A stretch of DNA of 46,762 nt. It comes from Bacillota bacterium (GTDB taxonomy: Bacteria > Bacillota > UBA4882 > UBA10575). The stretch covers positions 1 to 46,762 of the forward strand of contig DUNX01000050.1 of assembly GCA_012839115.1 (NCBI GenBank). Reading direction: 5' to 3'. The notes under the pieces are model-generated. The model saw nothing but the letters and a program-made list of their open reading frames with translations, did no database searches and was not told the DNA's origin. Every line of letters begins with the position of its first letter. The first letter of the stretch is position 1. Below, one piece after another: positions 16,663 to 26,187 of this stretch. The position numbers and the translations under genes were made by a program.

Positions 16663-19600
16663 CGGTTTTAACCTGATACTTGCCGCCGGTTTTCGCCTGG
16701 ACCACCCGGCGGTACTCTTCCAACTGGGATTCCTCCTTGGTTTCGCCGGTTTTGAAATCAAGGATGAGAATCTCTTTTTTTTCGTCATCAACGATCATCC
16801 GGTCAACCCGGTAGATTTTACCGCCGTCCCGGATTTCGTATTCGGTAAAGACCCGCCGGTGGGGGGTGGAAGCAAAAAGCTCCGGACGGGCGGAAAGCAA
16901 CTCTTCCACCCTGGCGGTAACGGCGGCAACCCTTTCCGGCCCCAGGACATTGCCGAAACGGGCCAGGGCCAGCCGGCGCCCGTACTCCCTCTCCGCCCCT
17001 GTGTTCTTTTTGATCTGCTCCAGGTATATATGGGCGGCCAAACCGTCGCTCTTTTTTTTCTGCCGGTTAAGGTCCGTCCCAAACTCTTTATTCCGGTTGA
17101 TCCGTTCCACCTCGGCGACGGGGACCGCCGCTGGGGCAAAATAGGACTGCAACTCCGGGTAGTCCATCCCTTTCTCTTGGGGTGCGGCCTTCTCCGGCCA
17201 GAGATCCCCAAGCTTCTTGCCGGAGATCAAGTCGCAAAGGGACCCGGCCTGTGCACCGGCCAGCAGGGCGGGCGCATAAAAACCGTAATTCTCGTTATCG
17301 CCCCAGTTGGCGCCGGGCGTCGCCGGAGTAAGGCGCCGCGGGCCTTCGACATAAAGGAAGAGGTTCTTTTCCGGCCTGGTTAGGGCGACGTAGACATTAT
17401 TAATCTCTTCCATCAGCTCCCGGCGTTTTTCCTCTGCTGCATATCCCAGACCCAAAAGGTCAAAGAGTTGCCGGTAACGGCTATGCGTCAACAGGTAATC
17501 CTCCACCGTGGAAAAATCCCGGTCGAAAGTGACAAAGAATTCCATGTGTCCCCCGTCCCTGCCGCTGCGGGCGGAGGGTTTCCAGTAGAAAATGACGGTA
17601 CCAAAGGAGAGCCCCTTGGCTTTATGGATCGTCATCAGCTTAACGGCTTTCTCCTCTTTTACACCCACCTGCTTCAACTCTTCGCTCTCCCGGTTTTCTT
17701 CCAGGTAGGCCAGGAACTCCTGGAGGCACGGGAAGGAACGCATCACCTTAAAAAACTGGTAGATGTTTTTGAGGGCGCCGCTGTTTTCCCGGTAAAGGGG
17801 GATGAGGCCGAAACGCTCGATCAAGGCGGTGGTCAGCTGGTCCCAGCCCAACCCTTGCAGGCCCTTTATTTCCGTTAAAACCGGCAGTAGCCGCCCGAGG
17901 TTCAGGCTTTTGATTCCGGCAGCTTCTCTTGAAGCCCCAGGCTTTTCCTCCACTTCCCTTTGCGGGCCGGCGTCCGCCAGGAACTCTTCAACCGCTGCTT
18001 TTCCGGTGAGAAACCGTTTTAACTCCCGGCGGCTAATCCCCACCAGGTCACTGCGGAGAAATTTCAGCAGCGCAAGGTAGTCACCGGAATCCAGATAGGA
18101 GAGGAGAAAATAAAGGGGCTTTACAGCCGGGTGGTCCACCAAGCTTTCCCTGCTTTCCAGGAGATACGGTAGGCCTTCCTTCTCCAGTTCCGCGGCGATT
18201 CCCGCCAGATCGGCGCCGGTCCGGGCCAGGATCACCGTATCGCTGTAATCCACCGGTAACTCCTTTAGTTTCTTCGCAATCTCCCGCGGCAGGTTTTCCA
18301 CGACCAACCGGTTGAACTCCATGATCGCCTGTTGTTCTTGGGGGCTGAGTTTTTGAAAGGTCTTGGTGTTGGTGGCGGTTTTCAAGGCCGTACCGCCCAG
18401 CAGGATCTCGACATAGCCCCCGGTTTTGGCCGGCAGGTGTTCCACGTCCTCATAATCCCAGCCGGCAGCGGCCAGGCGGCGGCAGAACCGGTTAACAAAC
18501 CCGGTAATCTCTTGTTCACTGCGGTAACAGATTTTCAGCCGTTCGCTCCTGCCGCCAAGGATCCGGTCGAGACTGGCAAAGAGCTCTTTCTCGCCCCCGC
18601 GCCAGCCGTAGATGGATTGCTTTTCATCGCCAACGGCGATCACCCGGACCTTCCTCTCCAGCAACGGTTGGAGGATCTTCCACTGGAGGATGCTGGTATC
18701 TTGGAATTCATCGATGAAAAGGGTCTTCACTTCGGCGCCCAGCAGTTCAAAAAGGTAGGCGCTGGCTTCCCCGTCTTTTAACAGCCCCAGGTTTTCGTCG
18801 GTGAGGTACAGATAAGTATAATTGCTTATATCTGTGTGGCTAAACTCTTTCGTCTTTAGCTTAATCCGGTCGTAAAGGGCGAAAATACGGTTGGAAAACC
18901 GGAAGATCTCTTCCTCATAGGGGATCATCTCCCGGTTATAGATGCAGGCGGCCAGTTCCCGTTGGAATTCTTCATACCGGCCCAGCAGTTCGGCTTTGAC
19001 CGCTTCCCACTCCTTACCCCGGAGTTTGTTCCCGTTCCAAAACGGCCGGGAAAGAAAGGCGTTGCGGTTTTTCAGGATGAACTCCTCTTTCGCTTGGCTG
19101 TCCCTGGCCGGTAAATCCTCCACGTATTGCGGGAGGAGTCCTTGAAATTCCTTGCATAAAAACTCGTTCCAGGGACATTCCCTGGCTGCGGCCACCTCCC
19201 GGGCCAGGCGGATCGTTTCATCCAGGGCGGAGGCCAGCCCGGAGCAGGGGAGGGAGGGCCGGGGCCGGCGCTGGATCAATAAAAATTTCCACCGGTTTTT
19301 GAGGATCTCGTTGATGAGCCCCAGGTAATGATCGATATCCCGTTCGGGGTTGCCGGCAAGAAACTTCTCCATCAGGGCAAAATCGCCCGGGTCATCCAGC
19401 ATCTTCTTGAAGACCTCTGCAGCCGTCTCTTTATTCTTCTCCTCTTCGATAACGGTATAACGGTAAATACCCAGATATGGAGCGATGGCCTGTTTGAAAA
19501 TATGATTGATAAAACTGTCGATGGTATGGATATGGAGCCGGTCCTTATTCTCCAACATGGCGCCGTAAATTCTCTCCAGGAACGGCCGGTTCAGAGGCGC

Positions 19601-19843
19601 CCGTATCCCTGAATCAGCCCGGATGGCTTGCAGGTTTCGCCAGACCGGGCTTTCTTCCCCCCGGCGCACCAGATCCTCCAGGTGTTCAAAGATTCGCTCC
19701 CTGATTTCCGCCGTGGCTTTTCGGGTAAAGGTCATCACCACGATTTCCGCAAATGATTCCCCGTTAAGAAGGGCGTTTACGTACTCCAGGGAAAGCCGGT
19801 AGGTTTTACCCGTGCCAGCGCTGGCTTTCAAAATTTTCCTCAT
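16646..19843 (-). CDS. addA: AddA-like helicase-nuclease subunit
   Basis: The start is ATG 19843, overlapping the addB stop as ATGA; G-rich sequence upstream serves as binding site. The protein has 1065 residues. UvrD-type helicase motifs: Walker A KASAGTGKT at 6-14, MTFTRKATAEIRER, FIDEFQDTS near 375, GDEKQSIYGWRGG, and VKLMTIHKAKGLSF. The C-terminal RecB-type nuclease carries VDRMIVDD near 1014 and LDFKTG near 1028, then QLEEY. AddAB resects double-strand breaks to 3' single strands and loads RecA. The pair is coupled by the 4-nt overlap. The order addB-addA is usual in Bacillota. It ends 9 bp from the convergent chemoreceptor stop. Confidence 0.9.
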   Translation of the reverse strand: MRKILKASAGTGKTYRLSLEYVNALLNGESFAEIVVMTFTRKATAEIRERIFEHLEDLVRRGEESPVWRNLQAIRADSGIRAPLNRPFLERIYGAMLENKDRLHIHTIDSFINHIFKQAIAPYLGIYRYTVIEEEKNKETAAEVFKKMLDDPGDFALMEKFLAGNPERDIDHYLGLINEILKNRWKFLLIQRRPRPSLPCSGLASALDETIRLAREVAAARECPWNEFLCKEFQGLLPQYVEDLPARDSQAKEEFILKNRNAFLSRPFWNGNKLRGKEWEAVKAELLGRYEEFQRELAACIYNREMIPYEEEIFRFSNRIFALYDRIKLKTKEFSHTDISNYTYLYLTDENLGLLKDGEASAYLFELLGAEVKTLFIDEFQDTSILQWKILQPLLERKVRVIAVGDEKQSIYGWRGGEKELFASLDRILGGRSERLKICYRSEQEITGFVNRFCRRLAAAGWDYEDVEHLPAKTGGYVEILLGGTALKTATNTKTFQKLSPQEQQAIMEFNRLVVENLPREIAKKLKELPVDYSDTVILARTGADLAGIAAELEKEGLPYLLESRESLVDHPAVKPLYFLLSYLDSGDYLALLKFLRSDLVGISRRELKRFLTGKAAVEEFLADAGPQREVEEKPGASREAAGIKSLNLGRLLPVLTEIKGLQGLGWDQLTTALIERFGLIPLYRENSGALKNIYQFFKVMRSFPCLQEFLAYLEENRESEELKQVGVKEEKAVKLMTIHKAKGLSFGTVIFYWKPSARSGRDGGHMEFFVTFDRDFSTVEDYLLTHSRYRQLFDLLGLGYAAEEKRRELMEEINNVYVALTRPEKNLFLYVEGPRRLTPATPGANWGDNENYGFYAPALLAGAQAGSLCDLISGKKLGDLWPEKAAPQEKGMDYPELQSYFAPAAVPVAEVERINRNKEFGTDLNRQKKKSDGLAAHIYLEQIKKNTGAEREYGRRLALARFGNVLGPERVAAVTARVEELLSARPELFASTPHRRVFTEYEIRDGGKIYRVDRMIVDDEKKEILILDFKTGETKEESQLEEYRRVVQAKTGGKYQVKTEFIEL

Positions 19844-22575
19844 CCTTCTTTCACCCCCCGGCAGAGATCCAGCCAAGGGCAATTGCGGCAGTGAGAGGGG
19901 TTTCCCTGGTAAGCCCGGCCGGCAAAAAGTTCCGCAAGTTCCCTTTGGATGATTGCCGCCAGTTCTTCTTCACCACCGGCCGTGCCCGGTTGAAGTCTTT
20001 CTTTCAGTACGTCATAGATCTCCCGCTCGATCCGGGTTTCTGTGCCGGTTGCTTCTTTGATCAACAAGGCATAAAAATTCAACTGGCTGGAATGGCCGGC
20101 GCCGGTTTTGTAATCGACCACCCGGAGGGTGTCGCCCGTATCCAGGAGGAGATCAATCCTGCCGCCCAGGTAGACATCGACCATTTCATGGCGGTAAAAA
20201 GGGGTTCCGCTTTTCCGCGGCCGCCATTCGCTTTTCAGATCCTGGATTGGCTTTTTCCTGGTCCGGGTGCGCAGTAAAGCCAGGAAGTGCAGGAGCGAGC
20301 TCCTGATCTTTTTCAAGAACAATTCCTGGTAGTATTTTAAGAAATAATCGTTGATCTTCGGGCCCCAGCTATAAACCAGCTTGTCCCTGATGATCTCTTC
20401 AACTACCTCTGGTGAAAGGCTAAGGGCGGGGCCGGCGCTGTTAAGGACCTCGGCAAAGAGCTCATGCACCAGGCTGCCGAAGAGCGGGGGAGTGAGGATG
20501 CGCGCCTGCGGGCCCGTGGCCGGTGTGCTCGCCTCTTCCACGCCGCTAATATACTCCAGGTAAAATTTGAAATGGCATTCACTCAGGGTTTTGTATTTAT
20601 AATAACTTAAAGAAAAACTTTTCCCGGGGAAATCTTCCGCTTCCACCGGCGGCCAGTCATTGGCCCAGGCCCCATTTTTGTTTATGGCGCCGGCCACCGT
20701 GGCCGGGGTCCTGTAACCAGGTCCGTAACCGGATTGGTAACCGGGGCTGTCACCGGCCTGCCCGTTTACGGCCTGCCCGTTTACGGGCGGATAGCCTAGA
20801 ACCGTCCCTTCCGGCTCAAGGGTGGCGGCGGCCGCCGCCCGGTCCGGGACGGCAAAGATCCCGGCGGTAACGGCTGGAAGCTGCCGGGCTTTAACCGGGG
20901 CCTCCACCAGGGTCAGCCCGTAATGGAGGCGGAGTTCCTCCACAAAGGAACTGGGGGTTAGATTCTCCTCCAAATTTCTCAGGCTGAAGATGATCGCCTT
21001 TTTACTGCTGAAGATGGAACGGAAAAAAGCATATTTTTCTGCGAGCTTCCGCTCTTTCGCCGCAGGCAGCCCGAGGCGGGCCCGCTGCCCGTCGGTGAGG
21101 AGAAAGTCGCCGCCGCTCCCGGCAGGAATTACGCCGTGGGAGGCGTTGATGATCACCAGGGTCTCCCTGGGGAGGTCCGGGGCTTCCCGCAGGCCGGTCA
21201 TGTGGACGGCGGTCTCCTCCAGGGCCGGGTCACGGATGGGTTTTATTTTTTTATAGGCAAGGTAGTTTAGGGCCAAGCGAAAGAGGCCCAAGGCGGGCTG
21301 GGAGAAGTACTTTCTCCAGTCGCTAACGATCTCCAGTTCTTCCAAGGATTCAAGTTCCAAGAGGGCATCAAAATATCTGGTAACATTTTTCGCCAGATGC
21401 CTGTCATTAAGCAAACTCAGGTCGAGGCCGGCCAGAAAGGCGCAGAGATCTTTCATCCCTTGCCCCTGCCGGAGCCGGGTCAGATCATTCATCACACTCC
21501 GGAACTCCCCGGGGGCAAAGAAGTAGGCGTATCCTTCCGCAGCCATTTCCTGCAGGCGTGCGCCGGAGGTTTCATCCAGGTTATAGTAGGTCCGGAACTC
21601 CGGAAGGCGGATCGCCTGCATCAGGGTGTTCAGCTCCACTTGGAGCATGCCCGCGCGTTCGCCGGCCCCCTGCAACAGGTTGTAGAGGGCTGCCAGGAAC
21701 CGGTAGATTTTGGTCTCGCGAAAATCGATCTCCGCCTCGACCATAATCTTACCACCGGTTAGTAACTGGTGATAGGAACTGCTCGCAGCGGCATCCAGGA
21801 CCATGGCGTCTTTTTCTTCTGTCAATATCTTAATCATATTCACCAATTGGAGGAGGTCGTCTCCGGTTTCGTAAAGGGTAATCTCGGTTTCCGGGATGGC
21901 CGGGAAAGAGACGCCGGTCAAGCAGAGCAGTTCTTCATCAAAATCCTCTGGAGGCAGCTGCAACAGGAACCGGAGCTGGAACCCCCGGTCCGCCAGGAAC
22001 CGGAACAACTTCTTTTCTTTAGGCGTAAAGGCGATGATATTAACCAGAACAATCCCGGCAAATTCCCGGAGGGGTTCCTCAGAAAAGTGGGAAAAATCAA
22101 AGGCGACCGTAGCGTCGGTGTATCCCAATTCATCAAGGCGGTCCAGGTAGCGGCGGCGAATCCCTTGGAGAACCCCGTACTTCTTCTCCTGCCACGGCTC
22201 GAGGCCTGTTAAAACCGGGATTTCATACTCACTCATTTCATCATAGAGCCTAAAGAAACCACCGGCCGGTTCAATGGCGTCAAAATAATCGTCAATCCCC
22301 AGTTCTTCCCGTTCGGCTGCGGTCAGGAGCTCATAGAAGAAGACCGCCAACTTTTCCTCGCGCAGAATCAACCGCTTTGGGGGGAAGAACCGTTCCTTAA
22401 AATCCCTGAGCGTGAGGAAGAGAGAGGGCGGTTGGAGAAAAGGCGGTTCATAGGAACGGGCGGCTTGGACCATATTTACCGGGTCGGCAAAGATGAAGAC
22501 CCGGGGTCCTTCAGCCGCCAGCGCGAGCACACTGGAGAATAGATTCTCCTGGTAACCCAGGTAGTCTATTTTCAC
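19840..22575 (-). CDS. addB: AddB-like nuclease subunit (iron-sulfur PD-(D/E)XK protein)
   Basis: A 911-residue protein from GTG 22575 (AAGGAGG upstream), shorter than the roughly 1160 of Bacillus subtilis AddB. The C-terminal nuclease has GGRIDLLLDTGD and VVDYKTG (about residues 805-820) then QLNFYALL. Four cysteines fit the AddB iron-sulfur site: one in SECHFKF near 666 and three in HCRNCPWLDLC near 897-906. The N-terminus lacks the GxxGxGKT loop seen in B. subtilis AddB, so ATP binding is not supported here. A Gly/Pro/Gln/Tyr-rich insert (about residues 590-625), encoded partly by a 15-bp tandem duplication near 20757-20790, is probably a flexible linker. It nicks the strand opposite AddA and recognises Chi-type sites. 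Confidence 0.82.
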   Translation of the reverse strand: MKIDYLGYQENLFSSVLALAAEGPRVFIFADPVNMVQAARSYEPPFLQPPSLFLTLRDFKERFFPPKRLILREEKLAVFFYELLTAAEREELGIDDYFDAIEPAGGFFRLYDEMSEYEIPVLTGLEPWQEKKYGVLQGIRRRYLDRLDELGYTDATVAFDFSHFSEEPLREFAGIVLVNIIAFTPKEKKLFRFLADRGFQLRFLLQLPPEDFDEELLCLTGVSFPAIPETEITLYETGDDLLQLVNMIKILTEEKDAMVLDAAASSSYHQLLTGGKIMVEAEIDFRETKIYRFLAALYNLLQGAGERAGMLQVELNTLMQAIRLPEFRTYYNLDETSGARLQEMAAEGYAYFFAPGEFRSVMNDLTRLRQGQGMKDLCAFLAGLDLSLLNDRHLAKNVTRYFDALLELESLEELEIVSDWRKYFSQPALGLFRLALNYLAYKKIKPIRDPALEETAVHMTGLREAPDLPRETLVIINASHGVIPAGSGGDFLLTDGQRARLGLPAAKERKLAEKYAFFRSIFSSKKAIIFSLRNLEENLTPSSFVEELRLHYGLTLVEAPVKARQLPAVTAGIFAVPDRAAAAATLEPEGTVLGYPPVNGQAVNGQAGDSPGYQSGYGPGYRTPATVAGAINKNGAWANDWPPVEAEDFPGKSFSLSYYKYKTLSECHFKFYLEYISGVEEASTPATGPQARILTPPLFGSLVHELFAEVLNSAGPALSLSPEVVEEIIRDKLVYSWGPKINDYFLKYYQELFLKKIRSSLLHFLALLRTRTRKKPIQDLKSEWRPRKSGTPFYRHEMVDVYLGGRIDLLLDTGDTLRVVDYKTGAGHSSQLNFYALLIKEATGTETRIEREIYDVLKERLQPGTAGGEEELAAIIQRELAELFAGRAYQGNPSHCRNCPWLDLCRGVKEG

Positions 22576-22934
22576 GGTTTCCCCTTCCTCCCTTCCTGCG
22601 TCTCTGCGGAATTACCACAGGGTTTTGTTAAATTAGATTCGGCGGATGGACGGGAAACCCCTTTTTTCTCCGGAAAAAAAAGACAAGTAATCCTTGCGCC
22701 GGTCCTGCTTAGAGAGGGGAACCCCACGTCAGTACATGAGTAAAAACTTTGTTCCTGGCCGGTGGGAGAGAAATCTTCACTTTACAGAAAAAAGCCCCCG
22801 TGTGAGTGAAGAAAAGATCTGAAGCAAAGGTTGGCGCCGCCGTATTGGTCTTGGGGGAAAAAAAGGAGGGCAAAAGCCCTCCTTTTTTAGAACCAGTTTC
22901 GCGCACGTGGTTTCGTGTGAACGCGCGCGAGGCT
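22576..22934. other. Intergenic region between addB and the GH3 gene
   Basis: About 360 bp. The right end has the GH3 terminator (22858-22888) and a short alternating CG tract (22921-22929). The rest should contain the addB promoter, but I see no hexamer pair with good spacing. Purine/pyrimidine runs near 22660-22690 are notable but not assignable. No gene is supported. Confidence 0.45.
22858..22888 (-). terminator. Intrinsic terminator of the PfkB-GH3 operon
   Basis: Stem of about 12 bp, AAAAAGGAGGGC with its complement and a 4-nt loop, followed by T runs on both strands. It lies 47 nt downstream of the GH3 stop. Confidence 0.85.
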
Positions 22935-24698
22935 TTAGAAGTCCAGTTTCACCGGGACTTTGGTCGTGCTCGACGGCTGGAACTCGCCGAAGAGGAGATC
23001 CACGGCGGCACGGATCGAGTCCGGAGTACCGCTGAAGTTGCAGACCACCGCATCGGCTTCAGCAGTTGCACCGATTTCGTACGGGTGGTTGGTCACCACG
23101 ACCACGTCGTGTCCGGCCTCTTTAAGCTTCTTGACCAGCTTCGCGTTGTTCCCGGTCTTGACGATCCGCGCATAGTAGTTGGTCATGACAACCAGATCCG
23201 CCTGTTTGGCCAGTTCGAGACATTCGGCCATCTCTTCCTCAGTGGCGCCGAAGTCGGTATCGACCAGGATCAGGTTGTGCGAATGCTCAACCATCCGCTC
23301 GCAGAACATATGGGTGTGCATATACGGGTCTTTACCAGTGAATTCATAAGGAATCCGCTGCTCAATCACGAGCATCTTCTTATCGGATGTAAGCGGCAGC
23401 AGGTTCTTGTTGTCCCGCATGACCACGAGGGCTTTCTTGGCAATATCCCAAGAGAAGTCGACCACCGGTTTGCTGAGCGCAAATTTCTGCGCTTTCTCCG
23501 GATCCATCTGGCCCGCGGTCTTGAAGAGGCCCTGATCGTACTTGAGTTTCAAGACTCTCTCCACAGCCTCGTCGATTCTCTCCATGGGAATCTCGCCGCT
23601 TTCGACCGCCATCTTGATCCCGAAGAAGCACTGGGTTCTGGACTCGTCGTCCGCCTTTAAGAGGATCTGGTCGCAACCGGCTTTAATCGCCATGGCGCAG
23701 GCTCTCGGCAACGGCCAGCTTTTGAGGATGGCGGCCATGCCGATGGCGTCGGAAACGATAACTCCCTTGAAGCCCAGTTCCTCCCGGAGCAATCCGGTGA
23801 GGACCTTTTCGGAGAGGGTTGCGGGATACTGGTCGTCATAAGCGGGGTAGATCACGTGGCCGGTCATAATGCACCTGACGCCGGCGTCGATTGCCGCTTT
23901 GAAGGGAACCAGTTCAACCTCCCACATCCGCTTCTTGTCGGCTTTAACCACATCCAGGACGTCATGGGCGTCGGTCGCCGAATCGCCCCGGCCCGGGAAG
24001 TGCTTGGCGCTGGCGGCGATATTGCCGTCCTGCAAGCCTTTGATTAAAGCCACGGCATGCTTGGCGCAGTCCTGCGGGTCGTCGCCAAAGGAGCGGACGC
24101 CGATCTCCGGGTTTTTCGGGTTAAGGTTGACGTCACAGACCGGTGAGTACATTTGGGTTATACCCATCTTGGTAAGCTGTTGGGCGATGGTGAGACCAAT
24201 TTTGTAGGTGGTCTTTTCATCGCCAATTGCGGTCATGCCCATGGGCGGTATGAACTGCCGGATGCCGCCGGCCATGTAGTCATTTTTGAAGTCGCCCTCG
24301 AAGTCGATGACTATATGCAGGGGAATTCCGTTGGGCCGGGAGAGGGCGATTTGCTGAAGTTTATTCAGGAATTTGGTGTAATCACCCGGGGTAATGCTGA
24401 TCCCGGGAAGACTACCGGAAAAATAAGTATTTGAGATTGTAAAATAGTCTTCCGGCGGCTTAAAGTTGGGGTCAATCTGTGAATTGCCCCAGTAAAGGTT
24501 TTTGCTGGTCTCAATCGCGTAGGGCTCCAGGCAGAGACCGCCGCAATGCAGTTTGGTAATTTGTTCGATGTTGCTCGGGGTCAGCATGGTTCCCCGCTGG
24601 GTAAAGGTTAGGAGCTGCCCGATCTTTGCTTCCAGACTCATTTTGGAAATTAAACCACGAACAAATGCGTCCCTTTTCGGATTGCTCTTCTCAGCCAT
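22935..24698 (-). CDS. GH3-family beta-N-acetylhexosaminidase-like enzyme
   Basis: A 587-residue protein. Residues about 20-390 form the GH3 barrel with the NagZ-type signature KHFPGRGDSATDAHD at 232-246: Lys232-His233 contact substrate and the Asp-x-His dyad (His245) acts as acid/base. The nucleophile is Asp317 in VIVSDAIGM. The C-terminal 190 residues are an alpha/beta domain like that of larger NagZ-type GH3 enzymes. There is no signal peptide, so it should act in the cytoplasm, removing beta-linked N-acetylhexosamine from imported chitin- or peptidoglycan-derived fragments. It follows a PfkB sugar kinase in the same direction, so the freed sugar may be phosphorylated next. AGGAGG lies 6 nt before ATG 24698. 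Confidence 0.85.
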   Translation of the reverse strand: MAEKSNPKRDAFVRGLISKMSLEAKIGQLLTFTQRGTMLTPSNIEQITKLHCGGLCLEPYAIETSKNLYWGNSQIDPNFKPPEDYFTISNTYFSGSLPGISITPGDYTKFLNKLQQIALSRPNGIPLHIVIDFEGDFKNDYMAGGIRQFIPPMGMTAIGDEKTTYKIGLTIAQQLTKMGITQMYSPVCDVNLNPKNPEIGVRSFGDDPQDCAKHAVALIKGLQDGNIAASAKHFPGRGDSATDAHDVLDVVKADKKRMWEVELVPFKAAIDAGVRCIMTGHVIYPAYDDQYPATLSEKVLTGLLREELGFKGVIVSDAIGMAAILKSWPLPRACAMAIKAGCDQILLKADDESRTQCFFGIKMAVESGEIPMERIDEAVERVLKLKYDQGLFKTAGQMDPEKAQKFALSKPVVDFSWDIAKKALVVMRDNKNLLPLTSDKKMLVIEQRIPYEFTGKDPYMHTHMFCERMVEHSHNLILVDTDFGATEEEMAECLELAKQADLVVMTNYYARIVKTGNNAKLVKKLKEAGHDVVVVTNHPYEIGATAEADAVVCNFSGTPDSIRAAVDLLFGEFQPSSTTKVPVKLDF

Positions 24699-24715
24699 TT
24701 TTTACCTCCTGTTTA

Positions 24716-24733
24716 TGCGCGCGCGTGCGCGCG
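24716..24733. repeat. Alternating CG (Z-DNA-prone) tract
   Basis: Eighteen bases alternating pyrimidine and purine, nearly all CG steps with one TG/CA break. It is directly upstream of the GH3 ribosome binding site (AGGAGG), between kinase and hydrolase genes. As RNA it would fold into a GC hairpin that might attenuate the downstream gene. Confidence 0.6.
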
Positions 24734-24854
24734 TTTTATTTTAGCGCCTAGCGCATATCAAAGCTGTCATCGCGGGAAAGGGAAAGTACTTGACAAACGT
24801 TTTCGAATTCGGTTCTAAATTAACCCCTATTCAGTACTACAAGTAGTAGCGATA

Positions 24855-26069
24855 TTATTCTTCCCACTTACCCGTATTTGCCGGTCCGGCCCAGAATTGA
24901 CCAACTTTCTTCCAGCCGGTCTCATCGATTTGCATCTCTTTTGTTTCCCAGCCCGCTTGGATGCGACGGGTCAGGTCCTCAAAACCTTTGTTCCAGGACA
25001 AACCGTCGGGAACGGTCACGTTCATGCTGCCCGCGGCGTTGGCATAACGCAGACAGGACTCGATGTTATACTCACGGACAAAAGCAGAAAGGAAGCCGGC
25101 AATAGCGGAGTCACCGGAACCCAGCGCACCAACGAATTTCTCTTCCTCGTAAACGGGGAACCAGAGCTCGCGGTTGGCCCAGTTGTCCAGGTCTTTACAA
25201 CCGGCGGCACCCAGCTTCTGCAGGCGCTCTTTACCGGCGGTACGGATGTACAGGCCGCGGTTGCCGCATTTGACCATGGCGATGGCTGTACCCATATCAA
25301 TTAAATCCTGGCCCATGGTGGCAATCTCTTCAACGGTCATGAGGTCAAGTATAGCTTCTTTCGCCTTAAGCTGGGCTCTTTTTGCAAGGAATTTTTCTTT
25401 ATATAAGAAATAGAAGAGCTCTTCTGCGCTGGGAACCATGATATCGGAAAGCGGTACCCAATCTTGGAGGATCGCTTTCCAGTCGAGCTGGCCTGCGGGG
25501 CTGTTCACATCCGGCAGGGAAAGGTCGAGGGCGGTGGTGGTCTCCAATTCTTTTGTTTTCCGGAGGATCTTGGTCAACTCAGCGCCGGTGTTATCATAAA
25601 TCTTCTTCATCCACGGCGGATAGCCGAAGAGCATCAGCTTGGAACGGCCAACGAGGTCAAAGTCCATATCATCGTAGCCGAACGTGTCATTCGCTCCGCA
25701 GTGGTGCAGGTAAAAACGGTCGATTCCGGGGATACAGATGGCAATGGTGTAGGAGGTTGACTCTCCTTTCACCATCTTAATGCCTGTAAAATGCCCCTCG
25801 TTCTCCTCGTACCACCTGAGGATCTGTTTGCCAAAATCATCATCGCCGATTTTACCGATTAATTCGGTCTTCACGCCAAGTCTACGGATGGAGACACCGG
25901 CGTTGGTGACGGGCCCGCCGCCGACGACAACGCACTTGCCCATATTAATCATTTTGCCCGGGACAAGCACATCGGTCATTTTTTCGACCGGTTTGTCAAT
26001 GGTGAAAGCGGGGATTAGGTCGAGACAGATATGGCCCGCAGCTACGATATGAATGTCTTTCCTGTTCAC
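24855..26069 (-). CDS. PfkB-family carbohydrate kinase
   Basis: A 404-residue protein from GTG 26069, with AAGGAG upstream. PfkB hallmarks: the N-terminal GGGPVTNAGVSIRRLG (residues 50-65), IGKIGDDDFG, and the ATP/anion-hole signature GALGSGDSAIAGF with catalytic base Asp320. It is longer than ribokinase (about 310) because of insertions near 215-260 and 285-310. It phosphorylates a sugar or nucleoside; the substrate cannot be read from motifs. The GH3 N-acetylhexosaminidase-like gene downstream suggests an amino sugar. It is first in the operon, under a perfect-consensus promoter with a dyad downstream, implying repression until a sugar signal arrives. Confidence 0.85.
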   Translation of the reverse strand: MNRKDIHIVAAGHICLDLIPAFTIDKPVEKMTDVLVPGKMINMGKCVVVGGGPVTNAGVSIRRLGVKTELIGKIGDDDFGKQILRWYEENEGHFTGIKMVKGESTSYTIAICIPGIDRFYLHHCGANDTFGYDDMDFDLVGRSKLMLFGYPPWMKKIYDNTGAELTKILRKTKELETTTALDLSLPDVNSPAGQLDWKAILQDWVPLSDIMVPSAEELFYFLYKEKFLAKRAQLKAKEAILDLMTVEEIATMGQDLIDMGTAIAMVKCGNRGLYIRTAGKERLQKLGAAGCKDLDNWANRELWFPVYEEEKFVGALGSGDSAIAGFLSAFVREYNIESCLRYANAAGSMNVTVPDGLSWNKGFEDLTRRIQAGWETKEMQIDETGWKKVGQFWAGPANTGKWEE

Positions 26070-26117
26070 TTCCTTACTCCTTTCGTTTTATGTTTATTTA
26101 CTGCAAAAAATAAGAAG

Positions 26118-26144
26118 GCGAAATACAAACAAACAATATTTCGC
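26118..26144. promoter_or_regulatory. Operator dyad of the kinase-hydrolase operon
   Basis: Perfect 8-bp arms GCGAAATA and TATTTCGC separated by 11 nt, about 8-34 bp downstream of the predicted start site and 49 bp before the kinase GTG. Its position fits a repressor block. No regulator gene is adjacent. Confidence 0.65.
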
Positions 26145-26158
26145 GCAACATCACGACA

Positions 26159-26187
26159 ATTATAACAAAACCCGCATGGTCTGTCAA
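26159..26187 (-). promoter_or_regulatory. Perfect-consensus sigma-A promoter of the PfkB-GH3 operon
   Basis: On the minus strand TTGACA, exactly 17 nt, then TATAAT: 12 of 12 consensus positions. Such a strong promoter normally needs a repressor, in line with the dyad at 26118-26144. Confidence 0.9.
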
